DNA of 64,000 bases from Pseudotabrizicola algicola (GCF_010915705.1 NZ_JAAIKE010000004.1:248001-312000), one strand, 5' to 3'; shown: positions 42,240 to 51,986, numbered from the stretch's first letter. Numbers and translations are program-made. The notes: generated from the sequence alone by a model not told the origin.

Positions 42240-43309
42240 CAGCTTGCCACCTTTCTGATCCACTGGTCCACGGCGACCGCGAAGATGATCAGCACGCCGA
42301 TGAGGAAGAACGTCCACTGCGGGTCGGTGCCGACAAGGCGCAGGCCCATTTCAAACACACCCACGATCAGCGCGCCAAAGAACATGCCCATGATGGACCC
42401 GCGCCCGCCAAAGAGCGAGATGCCCCCGATCACCACAGCCGTGATCGACTGGATGTTGCCAAGCTGGCCGGTCGAGGCGGTGGGCGAGACAGAGCCGAAA
42501 CGACCGATCATCACCCAGCCTGCGATGGCGCAGAAGAATCCGGCCAGTGCATAGACCTGGATGATCACCTTGCTGGTCGGCACACCGGCGAGTTCCGCAG
42601 CCTGCGGGTCATCGCCGGTGGCATAGACATGCCGTCCCCAAGCAGTGCTGCGCAGCACATAGGCCATGATAGCGACCAGTGCGATCATCAGGAACACCGC
42701 ATAAAGGATCTTGACGCCCCCCGGCTGGATGGAGCCGCCCCAGAATTGCAGGGCCGGTGCCTGCGCCGCAATGTCGGAGGACCGGATGGTTTCATTCGCC
42801 GAAAAGATGAAGTTGGCCGACAGCAGGATCTGCCATGTGCCAAGCGTGGCGATGAAGGGCGGCAGCTTCATCTTGGCGATCAGCAAACCGTTCACCGCGC
42901 CCATCGCCGTGCCGAGAACAAGTCCGATCGCGATGGCGAGTTCGGCGGGCACGCCATAGCGGAACGTGGCCTGCCCCATCAGCACCGACGAGAACACCGC
43001 GATGGCCCCGACCGACAGGTCGATCCCTGCCGTGAGGATCACGATGGTCTGTGCGCAGCCCAGAATCCCGACAATCGCGATCTGCTGCAGGATCACCGTC
43101 AGCGTGCCGGCCTTGAAGAAGTTTTCGGCCAGAATGCCGAACACGGCAAGCGCCACCATGAGAACGATCAGCGGCACCGCCGAGGGTGTCTGATGAAGCC
43201 AGTGCTGCACCCTCTTCAGCGCGCTTTTGTCTTCGTGGAATTCGGCCACTTTCTCGGAAGCGCCCTTCAGGCCCTCCTCGAAACTGGAAGCCGTCTTTGC
43301 ATCCGTCAT
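42239..43309 (-). CDS. Sugar ABC transporter permease, FrcC-like
   Basis: 356 residues, RbsC/FrcC-type permease with about ten membrane helices starting near residue 45. Conserved family blocks seen are LTAGIDLSVGAIAVFSSV, PPFIATLGTW and VVIGGISLFGGRGSIMG. The start is ATG 43309, which has a ggggagggga ribosome-binding site; a reading 17 codons longer has none. Preceded by an intercistronic hairpin after the binding-protein gene and coupled to the ATPase gene. Confidence 0.9.
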   Translation of the reverse strand: MTDAKTASSFEEGLKGASEKVAEFHEDKSALKRVQHWLHQTPSAVPLIVLMVALAVFGILAENFFKAGTLTVILQQIAIVGILGCAQTIVILTAGIDLSVGAIAVFSSVLMGQATFRYGVPAELAIAIGLVLGTAMGAVNGLLIAKMKLPPFIATLGTWQILLSANFIFSANETIRSSDIAAQAPALQFWGGSIQPGGVKILYAVFLMIALVAIMAYVLRSTAWGRHVYATGDDPQAAELAGVPTSKVIIQVYALAGFFCAIAGWVMIGRFGSVSPTASTGQLGNIQSITAVVIGGISLFGGRGSIMGMFFGALIVGVFEMGLRLVGTDPQWTFFLIGVLIIFAVAVDQWIRKVAS

Positions 43310-43360
43310 GTCATTCCCCTCCCCGGCACTGCGGTCATGGCTGTGCTTTGCCTGTGACAA

Positions 43361-43380
43361 GGGCGGCGCAATGGCCGCCC
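43361..43380 (-). other. Intercistronic hairpin between binding-protein and permease genes
   Basis: Perfect 7-bp stem gggcggc/gccgccc with a 6-base loop in the 121-base gap. Such hairpins commonly stabilise the abundant binding-protein message relative to the membrane genes; that function is inferred from position. Confidence 0.5.
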
Positions 43381-43430
43381 CTGCCGAACTTGTGTAAGGT
43401 CCCGCGCCTCAGGTCAGGCGCGATACGGGC

Positions 43431-44444
43431 TCAGCCCCAGCAAAGCTCGGTGCCTTTGGCCGTGTCAATCGACTCGACGCCAGCGACGGGCTTGTCGGTG
43501 ATCAGCGCCACGCCGGTATCGAAGAAGGCCTTGCCTTCGGTGGGCGCAGGCTTGGTGCCGTCTGCGGCGAACTTGGCGATGGCTTCGATGCCGAGCGATG
43601 CCATCAGCAGCGGATACTGCTGCGAGGTCGCGCCGATCACGCCGTCACGCACATCCGCCACACCGGGGCAGCCGCCGTCGACCGAGACGATCAGAACGCC
43701 TTCCTTGCCAGCGGCTTTCAGCGCCTCGAAGGCACCCGCTGCCGAAGGCTCGTTGATGGTGTAGACCACGTTGATGTCGGGGTCCTTGGCCAGCAGGGCT
43801 TCCATCGCCTTCAGGCCGCCCTCTTCATTGCCGGCGGTGACTTCGTTGCCGACGATGCGCGGGTCGGTTTCATCGCCCCATTTGTTCGGGTCCGCCAGAT
43901 CGATGCCGAAGCCTTGCAGGAAGCCCTGGTCGCGCAACACGTCCACCGAAGGCTGTGCAATCGACAGGTCCAGCATGGCGATCTTGGCATTGGCCGCTTC
44001 GGCGCCCAGCGTTGCCGCAGCCCACTGCCCGATCAGCAGACCGGCCTGGAAGTTGTCGGTGGCAAAGGTCGCATCTGCCGCGTCGATCGGATCAAGCGGG
44101 GTGTCGAGCGCGATGACCAGAACGCCGGCATCGCGGGCGGCCTTGACCGAATCCACAATCGCCTTGGTATCCGACGCAGTGATCAGGATGCCCTTGGCGC
44201 CATCGGCCACGCAGGCCTCGACAGCGGCAACCTGGCTTTCATGGTCGCCATCGATCTTGCCGGCATAGGATTTCAGCGTCACGCCCAGTTCGGCAGCCTT
44301 GGCTTCAGCGCCCTCTTTCATCTTCACGAAGAAGGGGTTGGTGTCGGTCTTGGTGATCAGGCATGCGCTGGTCTGCGCGCTGGCGGTGGTGGCCATCAGC
44401 GCAAGCGCGGCCGAGCCCATAAGAGCGGTCATCGAAAGTTTCAT
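43431..44444 (-). CDS. Periplasmic sugar-binding protein of ABC transporter, FrcB-like
   Basis: 337 residues with a signal peptide (residues 1-23, cleavage after ASA). Periplasmic-binding-protein type I fold: [16 protein letters not shown], then [32 protein letters not shown] and [16 protein letters not shown]. Length and motifs resemble FrcB/RbsB. Two Cys, near the N-terminus and at the C-terminus (SACLI and ELCWG), could pair. The ATG at 44444 has a gggagga site. First gene of the operon, next to the divergent control region. Confidence 0.9.
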   Translation of the reverse strand: MKLSMTALMGSAALALMATTASAQTSACLITKTDTNPFFVKMKEGAEAKAAELGVTLKSYAGKIDGDHESQVAAVEACVADGAKGILITASDTKAIVDSVKAARDAGVLVIALDTPLDPIDAADATFATDNFQAGLLIGQWAAATLGAEAANAKIAMLDLSIAQPSVDVLRDQGFLQGFGIDLADPNKWGDETDPRIVGNEVTAGNEEGGLKAMEALLAKDPDINVVYTINEPSAAGAFEALKAAGKEGVLIVSVDGGCPGVADVRDGVIGATSQQYPLLMASLGIEAIAKFAADGTKPAPTEGKAFFDTGVALITDKPVAGVESIDTAKGTELCWG

Positions 44445-44550
44445 GCTGTTCCTCCCAAGGATGTCAGGGGGTTGCCCCCTGCTGCACGTTTTCTGGTCGC
44501 AGCCGTTCCTCCTGCTGCGGTGACCACACAAAAGCCGATTCTCGGCGTTG

Positions 44551-44588
44551 CGTCAATATAAATAAATAAGAGTGATTTAATATTGACA
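44551..44588. promoter_or_regulatory. Inverted repeat with divergent -35 boxes, probable sugar operator
   Basis: Arms gtcaatat (44552-44559) and atattgac (44580-44587) are perfect inverted repeats with a 20-base AT-rich centre, in an otherwise GC-rich region. Each arm contains a TTGAC: TTGACA reading right (44583-44588) and TTGACG reading left (44556-44551). They therefore look like divergent -35 boxes for the fucU-ROK and ABC operons. A ROK-type repressor bound across the arms would control both sides. Confidence 0.55.
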
Positions 44589-44660
44589 GCGGCACCGAAT
44601 GCCCTCCAATCTGGCTTTGGGGAGGACGTCCTTGGGCACAAAGCGCGAGGGCCAAGACAT

Positions 44661-45095
44661 ATGTTGATCGGCATACCATCCATTCTGGGGCCAGAACTGC
44701 TGGCGACCTTGCGCGCCATGGGGCATGGCGACGAAATCGCCATCGTCGATGGCAATTACCCGGCGCAAGAGCATGCCCGCCGTTTGGTGCGCGCCGATGG
44801 CCACGGGCTTTTGCCGCTGCTGGAAGCGATCCTGAAAGTCCTGCCGCTGGATGACGACGTGCCCTATGCCATCAGCCGTGCCAGCCAGTTCAACGACCCC
44901 GAACAGGCGGGGCCATTCCACCACCGAATCGAGGCGCTCTGTGGTCGGATCAAACCCGGATATGCGGTGCAGCCGCTGGCCGGGGCCGCGCTTTATCCGC
45001 GCATCCGCGCCGCACATACGATTGTTGCCAGCAGCGAGACTGCCCTTTATGCCAATGTCATCCTTCGCAAGGGCGTGATCAGGGAAAACCAGTAA
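44661..45095 (+). CDS. RbsD/FucU family sugar mutarotase
   Basis: 144 residues. RbsD/FucU proteins speed exchange between sugar anomers or ring forms. MLIGIPSILGPELLATLRAM and GHGDEIAIVDGNYPA with its conserved His and Asp are family signatures; the sequence looks closer to FucU than RbsD. The C-terminal ETALYANVILRKGV is also conserved. The start is ATG 44661; a longer reading begins inside the promoter region. Two bases separate it from the ROK gene. Confidence 0.87.
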   Translation: MLIGIPSILGPELLATLRAMGHGDEIAIVDGNYPAQEHARRLVRADGHGLLPLLEAILKVLPLDDDVPYAISRASQFNDPEQAGPFHHRIEALCGRIKPGYAVQPLAGAALYPRIRAAHTIVASSETALYANVILRKGVIRENQ

Positions 45096-45097
45096 GA

Positions 45098-46324
45098 ATG
45101 TCGGGCGATGCTGCACCAATTGTAGACCGCATCGCAGCCGATGATCTGGCGCTGCGCGGCACCAACCAGTCGGGAATGCGCGCGCAGAACGAACGGCTGG
45201 TGCTGACCTTGCTGCGCAAGCACGGGGCGCTGGCGAAATCCGACATTGCCCGCATGACCGGCCTGTCGGCACAGACCGTCTCTGTCATCATGCGCGCGCT
45301 GGAACAGGACGGGCTGCTGATCCGCGGCGAGCCGCAACGGGGCCGCATCGGGCAGCCTTCGATTCCGATGTCGCTGGCGGCAGATGGCGCCTTTTTCTTC
45401 GGCCTGAAGATCGGCCGACGTTCGGCAGACCTGACGCTGGTCGACTTTCTGGGCCGCGTCGTCCGGCTGGAGCGGCAGGTCTATCGCTACCCCACGCCGG
45501 GCGCGGTGGTGGATTTTGTCGCTGCCACCCTGCCCCGGCTGACCGCTGCCCTGCCCGAAGCGCTGCAGGGCCGCATCGGCGGGCTTGGCGTTGCGATGCC
45601 GTTCCAGCTTTGGAACTGGGTGCAATCGCTCGGTGCGCCGCAGGCCGAAATGGACGCATGGCGCAGCCGCGACATTCAGGCGGAACTGGCGGCGCTGTCG
45701 GGCCTTCCGGTGTTTGTCCAGAATGACGCGACCGCCGCTTGCGGTGCGGAACTGGTGTTCGGCACCGGCGAGCGGCCCAATGACTTTCTCTATTTCTATT
45801 TCGGCACCTTTATCGGGGGCGGGCTGGTGCTGAACGGCCAGCTTTTCACCGGACGCAGCGGCAATGCGGCAGGCGTCGGCCCCATGCCGGTTCCCGGACC
45901 GGATGGCCGGATCATGCGCCTGCTCGACACCGCCTCGCTGTCGGTTCTGGCCGATGCGATGGAACGCGACGGGCAAAGCGCCGATCACCTCTGGGCGCAG
46001 CATGAGGTCTGGCACGTCTCTGCGCCCTTGCTGGAATCATGGCTCGATACCGCGGCGCGCAGTCTTGCCCATGCCATCCTGTCTGCTGCCGCGCTGATCG
46101 AACTGGAGGCGGTGCTGCTGGATGGCTGGGTGCCAACCACCATCCGTGCCGCGCTGACCTTGCGCACGGATCAGGCATTGCACCGGCTGGATCTGGCCGG
46201 AATCGACCCTCCGGTGATCCGCGAAGGCACCGTGGGGGCAAATGCGCGCGTCCTGGGCGCGGCGGCCATTCCGCTGTCACAGCGCTATCTGATCGACCAG
46301 AACGCATCTGGCCGCGACACCTAG
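45098..46324 (+). CDS. ROK family transcriptional regulator (NagC/XylR/FrcR-like)
   Basis: 408 residues. The N-terminal winged helix (about 28-85) contains KHGALAKSDIARMTGLSAQTVSVIMRALE. The ROK sugar-binding/kinase-like domain follows, with FVQNDATAACGAE and FGTFIGGGLVLNG. The usual ROK zinc motif CxCGxxGC is absent; the corresponding place reads GNAAGVGPMPVPGPDGR. It is probably the sugar-responsive repressor of this locus, acting at the inverted repeat at 44551. Follows the mutarotase gene by two bases. Confidence 0.87.
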   Translation: MSGDAAPIVDRIAADDLALRGTNQSGMRAQNERLVLTLLRKHGALAKSDIARMTGLSAQTVSVIMRALEQDGLLIRGEPQRGRIGQPSIPMSLAADGAFFFGLKIGRRSADLTLVDFLGRVVRLERQVYRYPTPGAVVDFVAATLPRLTAALPEALQGRIGGLGVAMPFQLWNWVQSLGAPQAEMDAWRSRDIQAELAALSGLPVFVQNDATAACGAELVFGTGERPNDFLYFYFGTFIGGGLVLNGQLFTGRSGNAAGVGPMPVPGPDGRIMRLLDTASLSVLADAMERDGQSADHLWAQHEVWHVSAPLLESWLDTAARSLAHAILSAAALIELEAVLLDGWVPTTIRAALTLRTDQALHRLDLAGIDPPVIREGTVGANARVLGAAAIPLSQRYLIDQNASGRDT

Positions 46325-46493
46325 TCGCGTTTTTGCCCCTTGGGCGCACTGGCGAAGACGAAAATGCTTTCCGTTGCCGGTTCTGGGCCCTAAAGGTCTT
46401 GAAAACGCGCCCGTTAGGTCTTTGATCGGCGAAAACCCGCCGCGACGATAACGACGCAAAAACGCCACGCCACGACGAGGGAACGTCCGTTTC

Positions 46494-49358
46494 ATGTCAC
46501 TCGCCCTGATTGCTGCGCTACCTTTCCTCGGAGCGCTTCTTCCCGGCCTTATGATCCGCTCAGGCAAGAATGCCTGCGCGCTGGTAACCGGATCGGTCAC
46601 CGCCCTCGCGCTTTTGATGCTGGGCCTGAACGCCCCCGCCGTTTTGCGCGGTGAAGTTGTGCAGACCCGGATCGAGTGGATCCCGTCCCTCGGGCTCAAC
46701 GCCAATTTCTTCCTCGACGGTCTGGGCCTGTTGTTTGCGGGCCTGATCCTCGGCATCGGCCTTCTCATCATCCTTTACGCGCGGTTCTATCTCGCGAAAT
46801 CGGACCCGATGGGGCAGTTCTACACTTATCTCATGCTGTTCCAGGGCGCGATGGTCGGCATCGTCCTTTCCGATAACATCCTGCTTTTGCTGGTGTTCTG
46901 GGAACTGACGTCGCTGTCGTCCTTCCTTCTGATCGGCTATTGGAAGCACCTTCCCGAAGGCCGCCAAGGCGCGCGGATGGCCTTGGCCGTGACCGGCGGC
47001 GGCGGTCTTGCGATGATCGCGGGCATGCTGATCCTTGGCAATATCGCCGGCAGCTATGACCTGACGGTGATCCTGCAAAGCAAAGAGGCGATCCAGGCCT
47101 CCGACTGGTATCTGCCCGCGCTGATCCTGATCCTGCTGGGCGCCTTCACCAAATCGGCGCAGTTCCCGTTCCACTTCTGGTTGCCCCATGCAATGGCCGC
47201 GCCGACCCCGGTTTCGGCCTATCTGCACTCGGCTACAATGGTGAAGGCCGGGCTGTTCCTGATGGCCCGCATGTGGCCGGTGCTGTCCGGCACCCCGGAA
47301 TGGTTCTACATCGTGGCGACGACCGGCCTGATCACGATGGTGATGGCCGCCAAGATCGCGCTGTTCAAGGATGACCTCAAGGCGCTCCTTGCCTTTTCCA
47401 CCGTGTCGCACCTTGGCCTGATTACCATGCTTCTGGGCTTTGGCACCGCCGAGGCCGCGACGGTCGCCGTGTTCCACATCATCAACCACGCCACCTTCAA
47501 GGCCGCGCTCTTCATGTCGGCGGGGATTGTGGACCACGAGGCGCATACACGCGATCTCAAGCGCCTTGGCGGACTGCGCACGCTGATGCCGATCACCTTC
47601 ACGATCGTCACCATCGCCTCGCTGTCGATGGCGGGCATCCCGCCGCTGAACGGCTTCCTGTCCAAGGAACTGATGCTGGAGGAGGCCGCCCATACCGCGT
47701 GGATGGCAAACCCGTGGCTGCTGGGCGTTCTGGCCACCATCGGGGCGCTGTTCTCGGTCGCCTACAGCTTCCGCTTCATCGCCCATGCCTTCCTCGGTCC
47801 GGTGCGGAGCGATTATCCGGCCAAGCCGCATGACCCCGGCTTCGGGCTCTGGGCGGCCCCTGCCCTGCTGGCCGTGCTGGTCATCCTGATCGGCCTGTTC
47901 CCGATGCTGACCGCATCATGGCTGGTGAACGCGGCGGCGAGCGCGGTCACGGGAGAGGCGATTGCCGTCAAGATCACGCATTGGCACGGTCTTTACGCTC
48001 CCGCCCTGTGGATGTCGCTGGCGGCCATCGGCGGCGGCCTTTTGCTCATGGGCCTGCACCCGCGCCTGATGGCGATGTGGAATGCCACGCCGCGCCCCGA
48101 GGCCAAGAAGATTTTCGACGGCATCGTGGAGCCCTTCGCCGCCCTCGCGGGCCGCCTCTCGAACCGCCTCCACGACGGGTCTCTTACCCGCTACATCGCC
48201 ATCGCGGTGCTGGGTATCGCGGCGGTGTCCTATTACGCCTTTGACAGCGGCGCGCACACCGCCGGCACGCGGGAGATGATGCCGATCCATCCGGTTCCGG
48301 CGCTGGGCTGGCTGGCTCTGGTGCTGGCGACCGTCGCCATCGTGATCTATCACCGCCAGCGCCTGCTGACGCTGGTTCTTGTGGGAATCGTCGGCCTGAT
48401 GGTCTCTGTCGGTTTCGCCTATTTCTCGGCCCCCGATCTGGCGCTGACCCAGATTTCGGTCGAGGTGGCCACCATCATCCTGATGCTGCTCGCGCTGAAT
48501 TTCCTGCCCAAGGCCACGCCGGTTGAAAGCACCCCCGTGCGCCGCACTTGGGATGGGGCGGTGGCGGTTGTCGCAGGTGTGGGCATGGCCGCGCTGGCCT
48601 ATGCGCTAATGATGCGCGAACAGGCCTTCAGCCCGATCTCCGAGTTCCACATCACCAACTCCAAACCGGGCGGCGGCGGCACCAACATCGTCAACGTCAT
48701 ACTGGTCGACTTCCGGGGCTATGATACCTTCGGCGAGATCATCGTTCTGGGCATCGCCGCCCTCGTGATCTTTGCGCTGACCGAAGCGCTGCTGCGCGCG
48801 GGTCCGGCCAATGACAGGCTGCTGGCCTGGCGTCCGGATCAGCGCCGCGCGGGCGACCGCCACCCGATGATGCTGGTGGTCGCAACCCGCGTCATCCTGC
48901 CGATCGCGCTGATGGTGGGCTTCTTCATCTTCCTGCGCGGCCATAACGAACCGGGCGGCGGCTTCATCGCCGGTCTGATCGTGGCGATCGCGCTGGTCAT
49001 GCAATACATGGCCTCGGGCTTTGCATGGACGGCGGCGCGGCAAAAGGTGGATTACCATGCGCTGATCGCTTGCGGGGTGCTGATCGCCGCCGCCACCGGC
49101 ATCGGGGCATGGTTCAACGGCCTGCCCTTCCTCACCTCGGCCTTCGGCTACTTCACCATCTGGCCGCTGGAAGAGTTCGAGCTTGCCACCGCGCTGCTGT
49201 TCGACATCGGGGTTTTCCTCACCGTGCTCGGCGCCGTGATGCTGGCGCTGGCCTCGCTGTCCCGCATCGGCCTGCGCGCCGGTGAAACCGTCAACGTGCA
49301 GCCCTTCGACATCGACCCGTCCGAAGGCCGCACCCTCAACTCCGGGGAGGTCCGCTGA
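46494..49358 (+). CDS. mrpA: Mrp-type Na+/H+ antiporter subunit A, fused to subunit B
   Basis: 954 residues. The N-terminal MrpA part (about 1-780) is a NuoL-like proton channel with many helices and conserved FWELTSLSSFLLIGYW, KSAQFPFHFWLPHAMAAPTPVSAYLHS and HIINHATFKAALF. The C-terminal part (about 790-954) is an MrpB domain with FLRGHNEPGGGFIAGL. Fusion of A and B is the PhaAB arrangement of alphaproteobacteria. First gene of mrpA-C-D-E-F-G, which exports Na+ or K+ against protons. A weak promoter may be TTGATC-N18-CGATAA at 46422-46451. Confidence 0.93.
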   Translation: MSLALIAALPFLGALLPGLMIRSGKNACALVTGSVTALALLMLGLNAPAVLRGEVVQTRIEWIPSLGLNANFFLDGLGLLFAGLILGIGLLIILYARFYLAKSDPMGQFYTYLMLFQGAMVGIVLSDNILLLLVFWELTSLSSFLLIGYWKHLPEGRQGARMALAVTGGGGLAMIAGMLILGNIAGSYDLTVILQSKEAIQASDWYLPALILILLGAFTKSAQFPFHFWLPHAMAAPTPVSAYLHSATMVKAGLFLMARMWPVLSGTPEWFYIVATTGLITMVMAAKIALFKDDLKALLAFSTVSHLGLITMLLGFGTAEAATVAVFHIINHATFKAALFMSAGIVDHEAHTRDLKRLGGLRTLMPITFTIVTIASLSMAGIPPLNGFLSKELMLEEAAHTAWMANPWLLGVLATIGALFSVAYSFRFIAHAFLGPVRSDYPAKPHDPGFGLWAAPALLAVLVILIGLFPMLTASWLVNAAASAVTGEAIAVKITHWHGLYAPALWMSLAAIGGGLLLMGLHPRLMAMWNATPRPEAKKIFDGIVEPFAALAGRLSNRLHDGSLTRYIAIAVLGIAAVSYYAFDSGAHTAGTREMMPIHPVPALGWLALVLATVAIVIYHRQRLLTLVLVGIVGLMVSVGFAYFSAPDLALTQISVEVATIILMLLALNFLPKATPVESTPVRRTWDGAVAVVAGVGMAALAYALMMREQAFSPISEFHITNSKPGGGGTNIVNVILVDFRGYDTFGEIIVLGIAALVIFALTEALLRAGPANDRLLAWRPDQRRAGDRHPMMLVVATRVILPIALMVGFFIFLRGHNEPGGGFIAGLIVAIALVMQYMASGFAWTAARQKVDYHALIACGVLIAAATGIGAWFNGLPFLTSAFGYFTIWPLEEFELATALLFDIGVFLTVLGAVMLALASLSRIGLRAGETVNVQPFDIDPSEGRTLNSGEVR

Positions 49359-49711
49359 TGGAAGCCCTTGTTGCATCCGCAATCGGCCTGATGACCTCTG
49401 CCGGGGTCTATCTGATGCTGCGCCAGCGCACCTTTCCCGTGGTCGTCGGACTGACCCTGCTCACCTATGCGGTGAACGTGTTCCTGTTCACCTCGGGCCG
49501 TCTGGCAACAAACATGCCCGCGATCTATGGCACAGGCGCGCCGGGCTACTCCGACCCGCTGCCGCAGGCGCTGGTGCTGACCGCCATCGTGATCTCCTTC
49601 GGGATGACGGCGGTCATCGTGATGATGGCGCTTGGCGCCTTTCTGGAAGCTGGCCATGACAAGGTGGATATGAACGACGACGATGCCCCGACCGAAGGGG
49701 GCCAGAAATGA
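49358..49711 (+). CDS. mrpC: Mrp antiporter subunit C (NuoK-like)
   Basis: 117 residues with three membrane helices, NuoK-like. GVYLMLRQRTFPVVVGL and the PLPQALVLTAIVISFGMTA motif are typical of MrpC. The start overlaps the subunit A stop (TGATG) and the end overlaps the subunit D start (ATGA). Forms part of the hetero-oligomeric antiporter. Confidence 0.93.
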   Translation: MEALVASAIGLMTSAGVYLMLRQRTFPVVVGLTLLTYAVNVFLFTSGRLATNMPAIYGTGAPGYSDPLPQALVLTAIVISFGMTAVIVMMALGAFLEAGHDKVDMNDDDAPTEGGQK

Positions 49712-51222
49712 TGTATCACTGGATTTCCGCTCCGGTCCTTTTGCCTGCCGTCATGGGCGCGCTGATGGTCCTTCTGATGCGCAACGACCTTCTGTTGCAG
49801 CGGGTGTTCGCCATTGTGTCCACCCTCGGCCTGCTGGCTGCCAGCGTGGCCTTGCTGGTCGCCGCCAGCAACGAGGGCCCCGAGGTCTACAAGCTGGGCG
49901 ACTGGCCCGCGCCCTTTGGCATCGTGCTGGTGCTCGACCGTCTGTCGGCGCTGATGGTGGTGCTGACAGCCGTGCTGGCGGTGGCGGTGCTGCTCTATGT
50001 GATCGGCTCGGCGTGGGATGCGCGGGGGCGGCACTTCCATGCGCTGTTCCAGTTCCAGCTCATGGGCATCTGCGGGGCCTTCCTGACGGGCGACGCCTTC
50101 AACCTGTTCGTGTTCTTCGAGATCCTGCTGATCGCCTCTTACGGGCTCATGATCCATTCGGGCGGCAAGGACCGTCTGCGGGCGGGCGTGCAATATGTCG
50201 CCTTCAACCTTGTCGGATCGTCGCTGTTCCTCTTTGCGCTCGGCACGATCTATTCGATCACCGGCACGCTGAACATCGCCGATCTGGCGGTCAAATCGGC
50301 CGCCCTGACCGAAGGAGATGCGGCCCTGTTCCGGGTTGCCGCCGTCATGCTGATGATGGTCTTCGCCATCAAGGGCGCGCTGGTACCGCTGCAGTTCTGG
50401 CTGCCGGGCACCTATTCCAACGCCCCCGGACCCGTTGCCGCCCTGTTCGCGGTGATGACCAAGATCGGGGCCTATTCGGTGATCCGCTTCGGCGTGATCG
50501 TGCTGCCGCCCTCGCATCCGATCACCGGAACCCTGATCGTCGACCTGATGCTGCCCGCCGCGCTCATCACGCTGGTCCTCGGCGCTCTGGGCATCCTTGG
50601 CGCAACCACCCTGTCTCGGCTGGCGGCCTTTGCCGCCGTGGCCTCGATGGGAACCGCCTTCATCGCGATTTCGGCCTTCACGCCGCAATCCACGGCGGCG
50701 GCGATGTATTACATGGTGCATTCCACGCTTGCTGGCGCCGCACTGTTCCTGATCGCCGATCTGGTCGCGCATCGCCGCGCCCATGACGGCCTGCACCAGT
50801 CCCTGCCGCCCATCGCACAGGCGGGGCTCATCTCGGCGCTGTTCATGGTCTCGGCCATTGCCACCGCAGGGATGCCGCCGCTGTCGGGCTTCATTGGCAA
50901 ATTGCTGGTGCTCGACGCGCTGCGCGAACAGGCGGCGCTGGTGTGGTCAGTCATCCTCGTGACCTCGCTCATCACCATTCTGGGCTTTGCCCGCGCCGGT
51001 TCCACCCTGTTCTGGAAGGCCCATGCCTCGGCCCCCGCAGGCGAAGCCCCCGGCCACCCGTCCCAGACGCTTGCCTTCGTGGCCGTGGGCATGCTGCTTG
51101 CCGGACTGGTCGCGCTGACCTTGCTGGCGGGCCCCGTCATCGCCTGGATGGAGGTCACGGCGGACAGCCTCTTTGACACCTCCGCCTATATCGCCGCGAA
51201 CCAACTGCCCGAGGTGAACTGA
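49708..51222 (+). CDS. mrpD: Mrp antiporter subunit D (NuoM/N-like)
   Basis: 504 residues, about 14 helices, the second antiporter-like subunit of the complex. GDAFNLFVFFEILLIASYGL, KGALVPLQFWLPGTYSNAPGP and YYMVHSTLAGAALFL correspond to the conserved NuoN-like helices with the in-membrane Glu, Lys and His. Start overlaps subunit C by four bases. One base separates it from subunit E. Confidence 0.93.
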   Translation: MMYHWISAPVLLPAVMGALMVLLMRNDLLLQRVFAIVSTLGLLAASVALLVAASNEGPEVYKLGDWPAPFGIVLVLDRLSALMVVLTAVLAVAVLLYVIGSAWDARGRHFHALFQFQLMGICGAFLTGDAFNLFVFFEILLIASYGLMIHSGGKDRLRAGVQYVAFNLVGSSLFLFALGTIYSITGTLNIADLAVKSAALTEGDAALFRVAAVMLMMVFAIKGALVPLQFWLPGTYSNAPGPVAALFAVMTKIGAYSVIRFGVIVLPPSHPITGTLIVDLMLPAALITLVLGALGILGATTLSRLAAFAAVASMGTAFIAISAFTPQSTAAAMYYMVHSTLAGAALFLIADLVAHRRAHDGLHQSLPPIAQAGLISALFMVSAIATAGMPPLSGFIGKLLVLDALREQAALVWSVILVTSLITILGFARAGSTLFWKAHASAPAGEAPGHPSQTLAFVAVGMLLAGLVALTLLAGPVIAWMEVTADSLFDTSAYIAANQLPEVN

Positions 51223-51223
51223 C

Positions 51224-51712
51224 ATGCGCCGCCTCTTTCCCCACCCGCTGCTGTCGCTGCTGCTGTTCGCGACGTGGATTCTGCTCGTCAATCAGGTGAA
51301 GATCGGCAGTCTGGTGATGGCATTGATCCTTGCCATCGTCATCCCGCTGCTGACGGCGCCCTACTGGCCCAACCGCCCGCCGCTGCGCAACGTGCCGGGC
51401 TTCGCCGCCTATGTCCTGCTGGTGATGTGGGATATCGTGCTGGCCAATATCCAGGTGGCGCGGATCGTGCTGTTCATGCGCAACGAAAACATCCGCTCGC
51501 GCTGGCTGGCCATTCCGATCGACCTCAAGACGCCAGAAGCGATCACCATTCTGGCCGGCACCATCACGATGACGCCCGGCACGGTGACGTCGGACATGTC
51601 GTCCTGCGGCCGGGTGCTTCTGATCCACGCCCTGCACGCCCCCGACCCTGACAGCATCATCAACGACATCAAGACCCGCTATGAGGCCCGCCTGAAAAGG
51701 ATATTCGAATGA
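51224..51712 (+). CDS. mrpE: Mrp antiporter subunit E
   Basis: 162 residues with two to three N-terminal helices and a soluble C-terminal domain. TILAGTITMTPGTVTSDMS is the MrpE signature. Its stop overlaps the subunit F start (ATGA). Required for complex assembly in characterised systems. Confidence 0.92.
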   Translation: MRRLFPHPLLSLLLFATWILLVNQVKIGSLVMALILAIVIPLLTAPYWPNRPPLRNVPGFAAYVLLVMWDIVLANIQVARIVLFMRNENIRSRWLAIPIDLKTPEAITILAGTITMTPGTVTSDMSSCGRVLLIHALHAPDPDSIINDIKTRYEARLKRIFE

Positions 51713-51981
51713 TCCTGAATTACGCTCTCGATTTCGCCTTCCTCTGCTTTGGCCTCGGCCTTGCGATGAACCTCTACCGCGTGTTCCGCGCGCCCGGCGT
51801 GACAGACCGTATTCTGGCGCTCGACACCATGGTGATCAACGTGCTCACCCTGATCGTGCTGTATGGCATCCGCACCCGGTCGGGCGTCAATTTCGAGGCG
51901 GCGCTGCTCTTTGCCATGACGGGCTTTGTCTCGACCGTGGCCTATTGCAAATTCGTCCTGCGCGGCGACATCATCGAGTGA
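51709..51981 (+). CDS. mrpF: Mrp antiporter subunit F
   Basis: 90 residues, three membrane helices. FRAPGVTDRILALDTMVIN is the conserved MrpF loop and helix with an in-membrane Asp. Translationally coupled to subunit E, five bases before subunit G. Confidence 0.92.
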   Translation: MILNYALDFAFLCFGLGLAMNLYRVFRAPGVTDRILALDTMVINVLTLIVLYGIRTRSGVNFEAALLFAMTGFVSTVAYCKFVLRGDIIE

Positions 51982-51986
51982 GTGGC

